This document shows, one piece after another, positions 10,896-23,208 of a DNA stretch of 64,000 nucleotides (positions are counted from its first letter, which is position 1; each line of letters begins with the position of its first letter). Location: contig JARGXX010000006.1 of NCBI GenBank assembly GCA_030374765.1, positions 496,001 to 560,000 of the forward strand, written 5' to 3'. The stretch is from Agarophyton chilense. Its lineage: Eukaryota > Rhodophyta > Florideophyceae > Gracilariales > Gracilariaceae. The notes beneath the pieces were generated by a model. That model was not told the origin of the DNA. It worked only from the letters and a program-made list of their open reading frames with translations, and did no database searches. A program made the translations under genes and the position numbers.

Positions 10896-12640
10896 CCATG
10901 AATTGAATTTTCTTTTTTGTAGATTAATCCAATAAAATTTGGAGAAATATGAACAGTCAAGCTAGACATTCGATTATTCGATAAAAATAAAACTATTTCA
11001 TTGAGTTTTCAAATACGTTTTTTAAGCTAAATAATTCACATGGTTGGCATTAGTATGTTCTTTTCAAAAAACGGTTTTTTAAGTTTTCTGTATTTTCAAA
11101 ACTTTCGCCCATTAACTATAAGTCATAAAGTAATCTTAAATAAAGACGTTCCCACATTTTTGTCAATTAGATTGCAAAATGAAGAATTGTTACATTTTTT
11201 ATGCTTAATGTCACGCTTAAAGTCTGAAACAAGTGACGTAAGACTGTCTTCTGAAAGCTTTATACCGTATGCTGTAAGACTTTTTATTTAAATGCTGATT
11301 GTATTTGGGCTGCGCCTGATTTTTTGGGCTATACTTGCCGGAGATATACTTTTGATTTACATATTATATGATTTTCAGCTGTTCGGCGCATGTCCGAGAC
11401 GGGCTACAAATCATAGTTGCGCTATTGCTTGAATAAAAAATGTTTTTTAAAAACAGTGTTTTGTGTTTTGGACGGAGTGGTTTTTATTTGGTGTATAGGA
11501 TGTTCTATAGTACATGAATAGCCAATTTTGGCGTATTTTGTTTCAAGGGATATATTTTTGGAACGACTTGTACTCTGATATTGCATTGGAAAGCACTTTC
11601 TCTCGATTTCAAGATTACTAATATAATATTGGTCCAGTAGTTTTACTCCCAGATAATTTTTTGTGCTGTCCTGTTTCGTTGAAAGCACAGGTGATAACGA
11701 CAAAGGGATTAAATTGGCTGCAACGTTGTATTCCGGTACTTTCAGCGGCGGTACACCATAATTCAGAAGCGTGGACGAATCAGAAAAAAATCTTGGGCTT
11801 AACTCTTTCATGATTATTGTAGTACTCTACACATTCGGATAGCCATTGCATCTTTTTTCGTCTGAGTACGATGATACTCAAAAGAGTCTGTGACGGCATG
11901 GATTGAGTTATGAGCAGCGATACGCGGAGGTTATGTGTTACACGTTCAGATGGCTTGCCACGGAGCATCCGCATCATCCCTTCATAGAGAAATGCTGGAT
12001 TGTCAACGGCGCATGTAGTGGATAGCCAAGTGGTAGGAAAGTCTATCCTTCGTAGACAGAAACCCATTGGAGCCGACTACGCTAGAGCCCATTAACCTAT
12101 ACTGTAGAGGGGCTAATTGGTTCACCAAGGTTTATATCTAGATATTACTTTGTGGCCCTCACCTCTGTGCACAGTACATGTAGTACAGAGGTGAGCACCA
12201 ACTCCAAAGTTAAAAAGACAACAACGAATTCACAACTGTCTTGTTCTTTGTTCAGAATTACTTAACCGGAGCTTCGTACAAGCTACAAAAAATATTTGTA
12301 CGCCTAACAACGACCCTACTCTTTCTACCACCCTCATTAACGAGTGGGATTTTACAACCCCCATCTTCTAGCTCGCTAGTGTTGTAGGTCTATCACTGTT
12401 TATCCCTTCGCTGCAGCACCCTTAGCGGCAGTCCCAACGCTGTCGCAGGTGTCTGCTCTCTCCGTTAGAGTGGACACTACAGTTATAGCCCCACTTGTGG
12501 CGGTTTGCTGCAAACAGAATACTTTGGATGCCTCATTAAGGATGGAACAGTGAAGTACTTCCCAAACAACGACTTCCAGTGTTTACATGTCACCATGCTT
12601 CCTGGTACACACTCGTTACTAGTTGCGCTATTTCGAATAT
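10896..12640. other. AT-rich stretch with two unassigned open frames
   Basis: Minus-strand frames at 11422-11811 (129 codons) and 11780-12067 (95 codons) have plausible protein composition but no motif I know; they may belong to a decayed transposon. An 11-bp inverted repeat (CTCACCTCTGT/ACAGAGGTGAG) lies near 12156-12196. Nothing else is supported. Confidence 0.3.
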
Positions 12641-12649
12641 AATCAGTCA

Positions 12650-13850
12650 CCTACGACGGTTAAAAAACGTCTTCTCTAAGTAACCGCTTTTAAACGTCAC
12701 CGAAACACAAGTCACTGACATTGTTAGTGTGACCTGCAACCAGAAAGTGCAAAACCATTTTCTCCTTTAAAAGAGCCAAGGTTCTCTAAACGATGTAGAA
12801 CAAAAAGTACCAATTATAGTTATGACCCGAACAATTACCTGCATGCAGTAACAGCCGAAGCTTCATTGCTCTTCCTAGCAGCTGATCTTTTTCAAATTTA
12901 ATCATGTAGCATAGAAATGAGGGTGTAAGCGGTTTTCTCATTCAACAAATACCCCCCAACCAAACGAAAAATGTCTGTTTCGCGGTCATTCCCGCATTCA
13001 ACTCCAAATAAGTCAATCTTCAAACCCACTACGAAATGGAATTGTCCTGAGTGTTTATGTAACTTGGGAAGTAAAATTTCCTCCACGGATTCAAAAACAA
13101 AATGATTAGTTTCTTCTTATCGTAGTAGTGATGCAGTCTCAAGAAGCTCTTTGTAGAGATGGAACACAATTTTGTCTTTTTCCAAATGCCGCATTAAAAA
13201 AATTTTGGAGGCCGTACGTTGTAAAGTCTCAAATTGATCCAAATATATAAAATTTCGAATTTTAGTTCACACGTCGCAGAAGTTCAAACCTTTTGCTTCT
13301 ATCATAACCAATGAAATATCTTGCAACCAGTATCACGTAAACAAACTATACGAAATTGGACTCTAGAGCATGGAAAACCTTTCTTCTTGGTATAGAGTTT
13401 TTTCAAAGAGATCCTTCCACGATGCATTATATTCATCGTAGAATATCTCTTTTGTGAAGTGAGAAGGGAGGTGCTGAAGCGGAGATTCTTTTTTATATTC
13501 TCTGCCTTTCCGAGTTTTTATGCCCAAGTCCCGAGCAACGCTCATGTTATATGTATTCAGTACAATGCTATGAATTCCAGACCTCTTCTCTCTGCACGTA
13601 GCCCTCTGTGTCTTGTACACCTTTGTAGTGCAGTCCGCACTGACTTCTTCAAAGTTCCTTCTGATACATTCCAATGAAAGCTCTGTCACTGCTGCAAAAG
13701 CCTTTGCACAAACCCTCTGTCTTCTGATTTCCAAAATGGTTAGCGTTCTTTATTGTGTGGTTCAATGTTATTGCGCATTTGTCTTCAACTCGTAATTTTG
13801 GAGAGTTGCATAAGTTCATTATGTTGGCCTTTGGCCGAAGAGAGAGCAAG
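12650..13850 (-). pseudogene. Decayed DDE-like transposase of the LHADNC(S/G)GQNK type
   Basis: Read on the minus strand there is an N-terminal part (13850-13363) containing RRQRVCAKAFAAVTELSLEC, a pattern typical of the CxxAF module of a widespread eukaryotic transposase family. Next comes KHSGQFHFVVGLKIDLFGVE (around 13040), then LHAGNCSGHNYNWYFLFYIV (around 12840), then AGHTNNVSDLCFG (around 12700). Relatives have LHADNCxGQNKN and AGHTKxxCDxxFG. The catalytic-looking Asp has become Gly and stops interrupt the frame, so it is dead. I know the family only from these motifs and give it no name. Confidence 0.62.
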
Positions 13851-15467
13851 TAGCATGGCTCTCAGAAATGAAATAGGCTGTTTTTTTATTCATTCCAGAA
13901 AATCCCAGGGCCAACTGCAGTCTTTCTACATCTTTGCAGATCAAATGATCACACATGTTGCAATTATAATGCTCGGTGATTCATAGAAAAACATCCAATG
14001 CAAATGTTGAATCACCAAGTACTTCTGTTGCCAGAACCGCCGAGCATTCCGTTTAATGGGAAATAAGATAGACCGCTTGAACAGAGGAGTGCGAGAGCAA
14101 GCTGGTGGCGTCAACTTCATCGTCATGGTCCCATAAGTTTGGTTCCATTTTGTGGTGCAAGACAAGAAGACCAATTGACACGAAAATGTTTGATCTCTTC
14201 CCCTCTAGGGGGTAGCACACCGACAGAGTCTCCCCGAAAATGCACCACGAAGTCAGGATGTAAGTCCGAGGCGAACCGGCACGAGAAGCGGGGAGAGCTA
14301 TTAGGAAAGGCTAGTTTCATGGGTATTGGTGCAAACTGTGTAGTCGGCCACGAGAGTAGGAGACAAGAAAAGGGTGTCACCCAGCGGAACTAACGGGGTG
14401 TCGGGAACGGGAGCCAGGAAAACGAAATAGAACAACCCTGTACAAGGGCGAGAATACGACAAGTAATAAATAACAGACGCCAACGGCGGTAGTGGTCTTC
14501 TTGAAGACGAAGGTTGGGTAAATCTGCCATGGGTACGGCGGCAAGATCTTCGAAGAGAGTAGTAGCTGGGGAACGCGAAAAAGACTAAGAGCCACTAAAG
14601 CCGGTTGGAAAAGATTTACTGATCGGTAAGGAGTGATAACCAATGCCCTATGTAGAGTATAATATTATAGGACACTCCCTTCCTTGATAGAAATAATGGA
14701 GATGAAATATATAAACTGACCAGCACTGCTAGGCGCCCAAGATTACCCCTCGCGCGCACAACCAGTTTATCGGGTATTGATGCTCCCTAATACGGGTACG
14801 ATTCGTAAAAAGACCCAAGCGATAAAAATGTCGAAGTTATAAGAAACCACCTTCACGAAATTTGCACTTAATACACTTCTCCTTAGCTACGAGTAAGACA
14901 TCAGCGATGGAGGGAGAAGTAGCGGAGATCCCGCATATAAGAAAACAGGGTGGCTGGTCTCGTCTCCCAGTCGTAGTATCAACCGCTCGACAGTGAAACT
15001 CAAGTCTTCTGGTAATGAACACTCTCATATTTCGTTGTCTACGACGTATGCACCTTAGCGATCAACATCTCCGATTTTTAAGCTTCCCTCAACGGTTCGC
15101 CGTTCAGCTCTTCGGAATTTACGGTAATATTCCCATCTAATAGGCGACAGAAACAATAAACCCGATCACACTGGCAACACCCCACAAGAATATTACTCCG
15201 GATCTTGTTCCATAGCATTCCGTTCCGTAGGATTTCGTTCCATGCCAGTACCCCAAAACGGTGCAGGAACTGCGGCGCCGGTTGCACCAGTTGCGAATGA
15301 GGGCGTCGCTCCGGCGGAATATTATCCACCGGTGGTGTGCGTCTGTGTTCTCGGAAATGGAAATTTACTTCTAAAAAATCTAGTATTTTAAATGCTGGGA
15401 AGTCAGTTGCTAATCTATAAGTGTCCTAGTATGAAAGTGCTAGGAAATCTAGCAAACTAGCAAATGT
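13851..15467. other. Unassigned stretch
   Basis: No gene is supported. Overlapping open frames at 14123-14393 on both strands and at 15078-15329 (-) are without known motifs. Composition shifts from AT-rich to mixed near 14.1 kb, suggesting a boundary between two old insertions. Confidence 0.35.
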
Positions 15468-18400
15468 TTGGATGAGGGGAAGTATTTCCACACCGTCCTA
15501 TCTCCATCTCATCCCTCTCACTTCATGCTGTCTTGCTGCTATTCCGGTTGCCTGTACCGCACGAACTCCCTCTACTCCTTCTCTCAGCATCAAAAACGCT
15601 GTCTACACGGCAAAACCTCTAACCCCTACGTTTTTCAAACCCCCTACAGCTGTTTCACATTCGCTCCACGCACCAAAAAGTCACACATCCAAACTTCCCT
15701 GAATGCATCCATCTGTGTCTCAAACTGCCCCTCCGATAACGTCCCGCCCCTAGAAGACGACCCATATCACTCCAACCATATCGCGCTCTTGCAACACGTT
15801 CCGCAGATGCAGCTGGAATGCTCCACACCGCTTTCTCCTCCGCATTTCTCCCAAAAATCATCCCCTTGTCCTCTATTAACCACTCCTTTCTTCAGATGTT
15901 CATTTACATCTCCCCCATATCCACCAAAATCGGAAAGCTAACCGCAGACGAACTCATCCACATCGTCAAAGACCCCTCTTTCTCACCCTCAGACTTCCAG
16001 CAGTCTTTTCCTCCTCCCAATGCCTACAGCTCCAATCCAAAGTATTCGAGCACACCGTAGGCTTCATTGGATTCAAAACCCCCATCATCTCAGATAAACT
16101 CAAGAAATTCTCCGCAACTTCATATATCAAATATTCCATAGAATTTTTATGCCAGCAACTACAACACACTTCCCATAACATCTCCTTCTTCCATCCAGTC
16201 AGGCAATTCTCCACCACAGGCATCCCCGCCTTAGCCCACCCCATGGCTTCCGAACTCGTTTCACACGTTTTCCCCGCAATGAAAGAACACATCCACAACT
16301 CCCGAAACCCAGACAGCATCTTGCACGAACCCAACACCACCGGCATCGACTCTTTCGTTGGATTCCTAAAACTCTACTCAGAAAAGTCCTCTACCACTCT
16401 CAAAAGCTCCTCCGTCACCTCCCACTTCTTGCACATCACCCCCCTCAATTTCTCAGACTCCTTTCCACTCCACTGCATCTCCCGCAACTACACCCTCGTC
16501 GGTTACATCTGCAATTCATACAACAACACTTCCTCCCTCTCAGACGACGCGTCCATCTACATAAACCCCTCCTTCTACTCCATGGACCGCACAACGCGTA
16601 CGGAACTCGTCTAGAAGTCTTTCAACAAAATCTTTAACCACCTCTGCGCCGCCTGTTTAAAAGATTTCCCCTTCGGCGACGCTGACGGCGTCATCCGTCA
16701 ATGCTATCCAGTGATTGCAAACTATAGCGCAGACATCGCGGAAGCATAGGACATCCTCGCCGTCCGCCATTGCATAAAACCACTGAAGCTTTTTCACAGA
16801 TGCCTCGTCCCCAGCTCAGACCTCCACCTCTACACTCCCACCCTCATTCTCCGAACTGTCTCTCACACCACTCAAACAAGGTCCCGGCACAAGTGACTGC
16901 TCCAAAACTCCGAGGAAGGCCTCCTTTTCCGAAAACCACACGTCGCAAGAACACGACGAAACCAAGCCATAGAACTCCTTCATTGGAACTCCCTCTCCTC
17001 TTACACCTCCTTTCTCGAATCGTACCCCCTCCTCAACGTCTCCCCATTTCTCACCCCCTACTCCATCTTCTCCTTCGAACCATACAACAACTTCCACCTC
17101 GGCATCTCAAAGCTCATCAAGCTCGCCACCATCGAAAGACTCAAGTCCGAAGATAATTTCTACAACGACAGTCACTCACCCTCCACAAGATCATTCAAGA
17201 CCATGCACACCCCTCTTCTGAACCACGCCAACACCATCCGCGCAGACATCGAACTCCACTTCCCTGCTCCGGGTCTTCATATCGACTTCTGAACTCCCGA
17301 AAAGGGTAAATCACTTAACGGCTTTTTCACCCCGGACGGTATCGAAGGAATGCTAGAAGCAAAGGACTACATAGCACTAGATATGGTCTTTTCCTTCATC
17401 GGCGCCTTCTTCGCACGGTGCCGCGATGAAGTTGACACAGCACCCATCACCTCCATCTTCCCGTCCTACGCCGACCTCTTCAACAACGTGCTCCACTACT
17501 ACAAGTCCTCAGAATAGACACAGACCCGCATTTTATCCTTCGAGGCCCTCATCAAGAATTTTGAGTCAAACGCACTCTCTATCCTGGGCCCCTTCCAGGC
17601 GTTCAACTTTCGAACAATAAATTTCCATTTCCTTGATCACATCATCCCGGACATCAGAAGATGCGGAGACCTCCACTTCGGTGACGCAGGCATCTAAAAA
17701 CATGCACACGACCTCTTCAAAAACCACTACCACCACACCTCCCGCAGAGAATTAACATCTCAGAGAGAAAAAATCCACGCCATCCAACAGTCAGAGAACT
17801 TTCGCAACTACATCTCCATCTCAACCTCAAACTCCTGCGCTTTTCCTCCAACTCGAAAGCCCAGAATGGTCCGTGAAGGCATTACTATTATCCTCGGGGA
17901 CGTCATCACCGCCGACAAGCACATCCGCTCCCATCCTCATTCCACAAACTCCTCCCTATCACACATCTTCCCCATTTCCACCATCTCCTTCATCAACCAG
18001 ATCTCTCGAGACGCCATCCCCGCTTTCCATAAACTGTGCCTCGAAACCCTCTGCCTCTCCTCATCCTCTTTTCATCTCCACAATCTCCAAAGTCGTCAAC
18101 TCAGACTTTGTTCGCGGCTGTTTCAACCCTTTCTTTCGTGATTACGACTCCCGTTTCAATGGCATTTGTTCGGCAGAGCCAAGCGCCCCTCTCCTCCAGC
18201 GCACCTTCGGGACCCCCTCTTTCGGTCCATCTAAGTCTACCAAATTCTCCTACATTTTGGTCTCCGGTACTCCCCCAAAACACTGAACCTTCCCCAACAC
18301 TTGGATCTGCAAACTTCTAGCCCTTAATCGGTTCGAATTCAAAGAAAACCACTCAAACGACGAAAAATATGCCTTGAAACGCTTCTTCGAGGTCAACAAG

Positions 18401-18604
18401 CCAGTCGATCTCGTCGAACGCACCCTCAACTGCGTGTTCCCTGGTCGGGCCACACATGGTCAACTCGACCACATACTCTCCCCCAATCACACCAACTCCT
18501 TTCACAGCGTCACCCCGTGGTTCGGTCTCATCCCATTCTTCTCCATCAAAGGTTCTATTCACGTCGTACGCCAAATTTGTCCCGTCAAGCACTTATTCCT
18601 CTAA
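15468..18604 (+). pseudogene. Plavaka/KDZ-like transposase, decayed
   Basis: The plus strand is C-rich and encodes one long protein broken by stops and frameshifts. It begins with a zinc-finger-like CCYSGCLYRTNSLYSFSQHQ leading to KRC near 15530. Later come a region ending MDRTTRTELV (16614), LESYPLLNVSPFLTPYSIFS, FEPYNNFHLGISKLIKLAT (about 17070-17130) and FNFRTINFHFLDHIIPDIRR (about 17600). The pattern P(S/Y)SIF...LHNLHLGISKLLK followed by a KFHxLxH-like block is what I associate with Plavaka-type KDZ transposases. Breaks include TAG at 16612, 16747 and 17516, TGA near 17290, and frame changes near 15800 and 16020. Termini were not identified. The family assignment is moderate. Confidence 0.45.
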
Positions 18605-18923
18605 CTGCACTGGCAATTCCACCGCTCATACGTTAACAGATTCTACAGAGACCCATGTTCTCGTGCGTATGTCTCCATTTAAAGCGAACACGCTAGAACT
18701 TCAAATCCATAACACTGAGCATCTTTTCACAAGCACTAAACACATTTTCTGCCCAGTCTCATTCACTCTCACAACCTTCTACTACCCCCTCTTCTCCTTC
18801 TTGTGGCATTGTATGATCCTCACCTCCATGAACAGAACTTGCCACAACCTCCAGATGATCGCATCCCAGTGGCTCCAACTCCATGCTAACAGGCCTGCAA
18901 CTCCTTAAGTAACAGTCCACAAC

Positions 18924-19774
18924 TCATCCCAGGTGACTCGTAAACTCGCTCATGAACACTTCTTCACAACTTGCCAAATACACCATTTGCTTCGAAGGCA
19001 TCTGTAGTGCAACAGTCCCGACCCTCTCCCAATTGCCAAACAAATGCCTCGGTTCATCCCTATCCACTTCCCTGGTCTCCAGTTCCTCCCTGTATATCTC
19101 CTTCACCTTCCCCGTTGCTGTCTCTAAAACCCCTTCTACAGCCAGCTGAAGGTGCTTTGAAAACAAATTCGTGAACAGAATCTGCCGTCTCCCACCTCTT
19201 CCCACGTCACAATCCATCGCCCGCACATCAGACGCAATCTACACATCCAGGCACCTGAACTGCACAACACTCCCATCTACATACATATACCCTTCCTCCA
19301 CTTTTCGCCAACGTTGCGGAACGTCGTACCAAATAAACTTCTTCAGCACTTGCAAATTCACTCCGTTCAGGCACATTCTCATACTTCTCCAAACATACAA
19401 GAAATCCATGGAAACCTATCTCTTCTACTTTTCTTATCCTGCATGTCGACAACACTTTACCCCCACCGATATCCTTCGATAGTACCTTTTGAAGCGCCCG
19501 CTGTACCTGCCACACGTACCTCCTCTGCAATTTGTTTCCCTCTTCTCATCTAGGGTGAATAGCCATCAAATTGTAACCCAGTTTAAAAAACAGCTTCTTC
19601 ATTGCATCCTGCTTTCGTACGCCCACACCATCGCTCAGAACCTTCTTCACCCTCTTCTGTAAACACGCATTCTTCATCAACATCTGCACACACTCCTATT
19701 CTTTCCCCAACAACCGTACTGATGCCTCTATCGGCACCTCTACTGTATACTTCCTGAAGGACAATGCCCTTCAA
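18924..19774 (-). pseudogene. Unrecognised gene convergent with the transposase
   Basis: Minus-strand frames 19774-19583, 19530-19228 and 19226-18924 read as consecutive pieces of one acidic, Val/Glu-rich protein, separated by frame changes and a stop. Pieces include GFHGFLVCLEKYENVPERSE and EIYREELETREVDRDEPRHL. Codon choice, with many G-ending codons, looks protein-coding. It lies tail-to-tail with the decayed transposase, so it may be a second gene of the same DNA transposon. I do not recognise the family. Confidence 0.35.
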
Positions 19775-19978
19775 GGGGGTTTCTTCCCAGGACTTAGAGA
19801 TTTCGCTGGCTTGAGGACTAGCTTGGTCTATTACAAGCTATACCACTATTGCGTACCGACGGCCGGTTAGGACCGGAGGTGCACACTGGTGGGACACGTG
19901 GACTGCACGGATGCCGACGCTCGAGTGCGAGGCGTGCCACACGTGGCCGGGATTCTACCTAATGGTTAGTATTATTTA

Positions 19979-19983
19979 GTAAT
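19979..19983. repeat. Target-site duplication GTAAT (left)
   Basis: GTAAT immediately before the 5' LTR matches GTAAT at 31733-31737 immediately after the 3' LTR. This is the 5-bp duplication expected of LTR retrotransposon integration. Confidence 0.93.
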
Positions 19984-20899
19984 TGTAGAGCAACGCCCAG
20001 TTAGAGGATACTTGAAGATGCAACTCATAGAATGAGGATTGAACCCTCCGAGGGTTATGACTATGATCCCCTCTAAGGTGTGCTGAGGTGGCACTGTTTT
20101 CTGGTTAGAGTTCGCCTATGAAGGGAAAATTCGGATGGCCCATGGTTGGATTGGCCTCGTGATACACGTGGCTTAATTTTGGCACCGATTTTCGGATATT
20201 TGGTAGACCGTTGGACTTTTGGGCCCTGACAGTGGGATCTCCACGTGTATGGCCCTGAGCAGGTGTGCACTACTGTAGAGTTTAGTTAGTGGGCCCTACT
20301 TAGGGAGACGAGATCTGACAGTCCGAAGCTCAAAGTAAAGGGTAACCAAGGTTGGTCTTCGATACCTTTAGAGGTTCTTCGTCGCCATCGTTTCGGCCTT
20401 ACAACCCGGAACGGGCTCTGGTTAGCAACGCATGCGTAGGGACACGACTCCACTTGGAGAGTGCCCACGTTTGGGTTCCGTGCAACCACCCCCTTGGGAC
20501 CGCTCAGACGACCTGCGTGCACGATACCCCGTGGGGGTTCTGCTTACTTGTTGCGTGTTTTTTGTGTTTCCTTTCGAGGACAGGTTTTCGCCCCTGTATT
20601 GGGTTTCTTTTGCTGTTTCGCCCCTTTTCTGGTTCTCGGGTTCGGTGCCTGTTAGTGCCCGACCCTCGCCCCGTTTTTCCTCTTCGCCGGATTTTCCCCC
20701 ATTCTTTGGGATACTCATACCCATTCCCGATCCAACGGTTTCTACCCCTCACCTCCGTCGGTACTGCCGGAATCCCCCGTGGGAGTTACACCCCACACTA
20801 CGGGTGGAACGGAGGGCTCTGTCTCTGAGTCTGCCTCCTCCAGGGAGCAAGGCTTCGAACACCTTGAGAGCACTTCCCGTCGCCGGGTTTTGCTCCACA
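19984..20899 (+). repeat. 5' LTR (916 bp)
   Basis: Starts TGTAGAG and ends CTCCACA, giving TG...CA ends with a short imperfect inverted terminal repeat. It matches 30817-31732 end to end without gaps. A further copy, inverted, forms the solo LTR at 46499-47413. Confidence 0.95.
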
Positions 20900-20901
20900 A
20901 G

Positions 20902-20919
20902 TGGTCTCCCGACTTAGAA
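20902..20919 (+). other. Primer-binding site
   Basis: TGGTCTCCCGAC starts two bases after the LTR. TGG is the complement of a tRNA CCA end. The complement CGGGAGACCA resembles the 3' end of tRNA-Tyr of yeast type, not the initiator Met tRNA common in plant elements. The primer's identity is inference. Confidence 0.6.
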
Positions 20920-21126
20920 TCCGTTCTCGGACTTTTGGGTTGGTCATACACGTGTTGGAATATCTCTTGAAAGAGGAAGCACCGTCGTGAAGATTTGTTG
21001 TAGTGGTCCCCTTTGGAAAGGGTGGAATTGGTTTTTATTTTTGTTTTGTGTTACGTCATCCGTTCTCCGGGAATCTCGTGATCGAATTTCATCGTTACCC
21101 CGAATCGTCGGTGTCGTGTCTGCAGC

Positions 21127-23208
21127 ATGTCGCCGCCTACCCGTGGTTCCAGGACTGGATCGAACCGTCAAGCGGATTCAGTGCCCCCGGCCCCGCCTAG
21201 GTCGAGGAGCTCAATTCCCGAAGATCGGAACGATTCCGGTATCGATCCGGACACTCGGAGAGCACCCTCAGTGGTTTCAGGTCCTCGAGAGGTCGTGGCT
21301 GTGGGCCCAGCTCCAGTGGTGGAGACCCCCTCAGCAGCACCCCGAAGTCGGGCCGACCCTGAATTACAGCGCCTGGAGACTCGAATCGATATCGCCAACG
21401 CGGCTCACGTCGAGCTCCTTCAGGAGGTTACTACCCTCCGCTGCAAGGTGGAGGACGCCCAGGAGCGGGGAGTCGCCGATGACCTTCGTACCCTGAGGAG
21501 GGATGTGAACTCCCTTTTGGAAAGCTTTGGTACCCCTGGGGTCTTTCTCCAGGAGTACCGGAGCCTCGTGGAGGAACACCTCCTGCAAGCGGAACGCTTC
21601 CGAGCTCGGCTGGACACCCTCGAGGCCATTATCCGTATGGACGGAGTCACAGAAGCCTCGAAGGATAAACCCGACGTTTCGGAAGACGAAGAACACCGCT
21701 CCGCTAAACGGGACCGCCGCAAGTCCAAGAAGAGGGTTCACCTCCAAGAGGATTTATCGGATTCTGATCCCAATCGCTCGTCATCGAGTTCGTCCTCCGA
21801 ATCTTCGGATAGTGAAGATGGACGCCGGTTGTCCCGGGCGACTCGGTCAAAGGCTACTTACACCTCTCAAGGGGCAATCCGTACCCGGAAGAAGAAGGGT
21901 AGGAAACACCTTGGATTAAGGGAGCTGAAGCCGACAAATCCTCTCTATCGGAAGCTGCTATCGTACCGCTATTACAGGTTGGATAACCCTTCGGCAGATC
22001 GAACATCCCGCGGAACGGGTAAGGTCAAGGACTACATCAAAAGGCTGAGCATTACCCTACAGAAGAGGGAGTTCACACGAACAGACCCAATTCTGGTGCT
22101 CGATTTCCTTGCGAGGTTCGTCCAGGAGGCTGACATCCTCGGTATGAGTGAAGCGCAAGCGTATCTTGAATTACCCTATTTCTTAAAGGGGATGACTGAA
22201 CACCAGTTCAACTCCGTCCGTGGATCATCCCGAGCCTCGAAAGGGGGAGTCACGTGCTGGCCCGAAGCGGTGCAGTACCTCTTGAGGTCATACGCTACTG
22301 GAAATGCGATTCAGAAAGCAATCCTTGCATTAAGGGATACGCGGCGGAAGCCGATGGAAACCGAAACGGTGTATTCAACTCGCTTGAATAAAGCGTTTCA
22401 CCGATGCGGGAATGTATTCCCCGCCTACGAGAGATGCTCCATGTTTGTGGATGGTTTGGACCCCTCGATAAGGGCATTGGTTGCCCGACATTGGGAAGAG
22501 AAGCGCAAGCTGACCTACTTGGAACTGGTTCAGTACGCCCAGACTGAGGGGGATACTCTCCGTGCCCAGCAGAACCAAAAGAGTCGGCCGACACGTGCAC
22601 TCCTCGCCGATGGAGGTAACTCGTCTTTGTCACTCGCAGGAGGCCCTGCCCCTGTGGGGGTCAATGATAACATTCACTTCATGGGAAGTAACCCCGAATC
22701 TATGGGTACGTCTGAGTTGCCGTCGACATCCGCTCCGACTACGGATGAAGACCCTGCGCTCTATACCCAAGGACGGAGGGTGCCAACCGCATCGCTACCT
22801 TTTGCGAATACCGCTGCTCGGTTCTCTCGCCCCGGATGGAGCGATACAGCACCACGTCGCGTGGATTCACGTCCACAACCGAACCCGGCAGAGCTGATTT
22901 GCTATTTGTGTTACCTCCGTGGTCACAAAGCACCAGACTGCACATTTCCCCTGCGGGAGGGTTCACGACTTATCGCTCAGTACGAGGCTCTGACCCCTGA
23001 AGAGAAAGCTCGAGTCCCGAGTAGGTCCTATGAGGAACAAAGGATACTCCGAGCTCACCTTTCTGACAGGGATACAGAACTTATACCCGCGAACGGGGAA
23101 AAACCGGTCCCCTTCGAGGCAGCTGCACCGAATTCGGTGGGGTCCGCTTCGAAAAACAAAACTTGGGAGTCTCTCCTGCGGGAGGGGCGTCTTCTAAGTC
23201 GGAGTTGA
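21127..23208 (+). CDS. gag: Ty3/gypsy Gag polyprotein
   Basis: A 693-residue structural protein that packages the element RNA. It starts at the ATG at 21127, 228 bases after the LTR. The N-terminal 200 residues are charged and partly coiled-coil-like, followed by a Ser/Asp/Glu-rich linker and a basic stretch (TRKKKGRKHLG type). The capsid-like retrotransposon gag domain runs from about residue 290 to 460 (DYIKRLSITLQKREFTRTDP, then FLARFVQEADILGMSEAQAY). A CX2CX4HX4C zinc knuckle (CYLCYLRGHKAPDC) is encoded at 22900-22941. The frame is intact and ends in TGA at 23206-23208, overlapping pol in the -1 frame. A homologous decayed Gag lies at 51336-52971 (-). Confidence 0.92.
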   Translation: MSPPTRGSRTGSNRQADSVPPAPPRSRSSIPEDRNDSGIDPDTRRAPSVVSGPREVVAVGPAPVVETPSAAPRSRADPELQRLETRIDIANAAHVELLQEVTTLRCKVEDAQERGVADDLRTLRRDVNSLLESFGTPGVFLQEYRSLVEEHLLQAERFRARLDTLEAIIRMDGVTEASKDKPDVSEDEEHRSAKRDRRKSKKRVHLQEDLSDSDPNRSSSSSSSESSDSEDGRRLSRATRSKATYTSQGAIRTRKKKGRKHLGLRELKPTNPLYRKLLSYRYYRLDNPSADRTSRGTGKVKDYIKRLSITLQKREFTRTDPILVLDFLARFVQEADILGMSEAQAYLELPYFLKGMTEHQFNSVRGSSRASKGGVTCWPEAVQYLLRSYATGNAIQKAILALRDTRRKPMETETVYSTRLNKAFHRCGNVFPAYERCSMFVDGLDPSIRALVARHWEEKRKLTYLELVQYAQTEGDTLRAQQNQKSRPTRALLADGGNSSLSLAGGPAPVGVNDNIHFMGSNPESMGTSELPSTSAPTTDEDPALYTQGRRVPTASLPFANTAARFSRPGWSDTAPRRVDSRPQPNPAELICYLCYLRGHKAPDCTFPLREGSRLIAQYEALTPEEKARVPSRSYEEQRILRAHLSDRDTELIPANGEKPVPFEAAAPNSVGSASKNKTWESLLREGRLLSRS

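Noticed and set aside
20352..20917. Long open frames inside the 5' LTR (also 31185-31828 and 46478-47047)
   Set aside because: They recur only because the LTR is repeated. They are C-rich, overlap on both strands and lack motifs.
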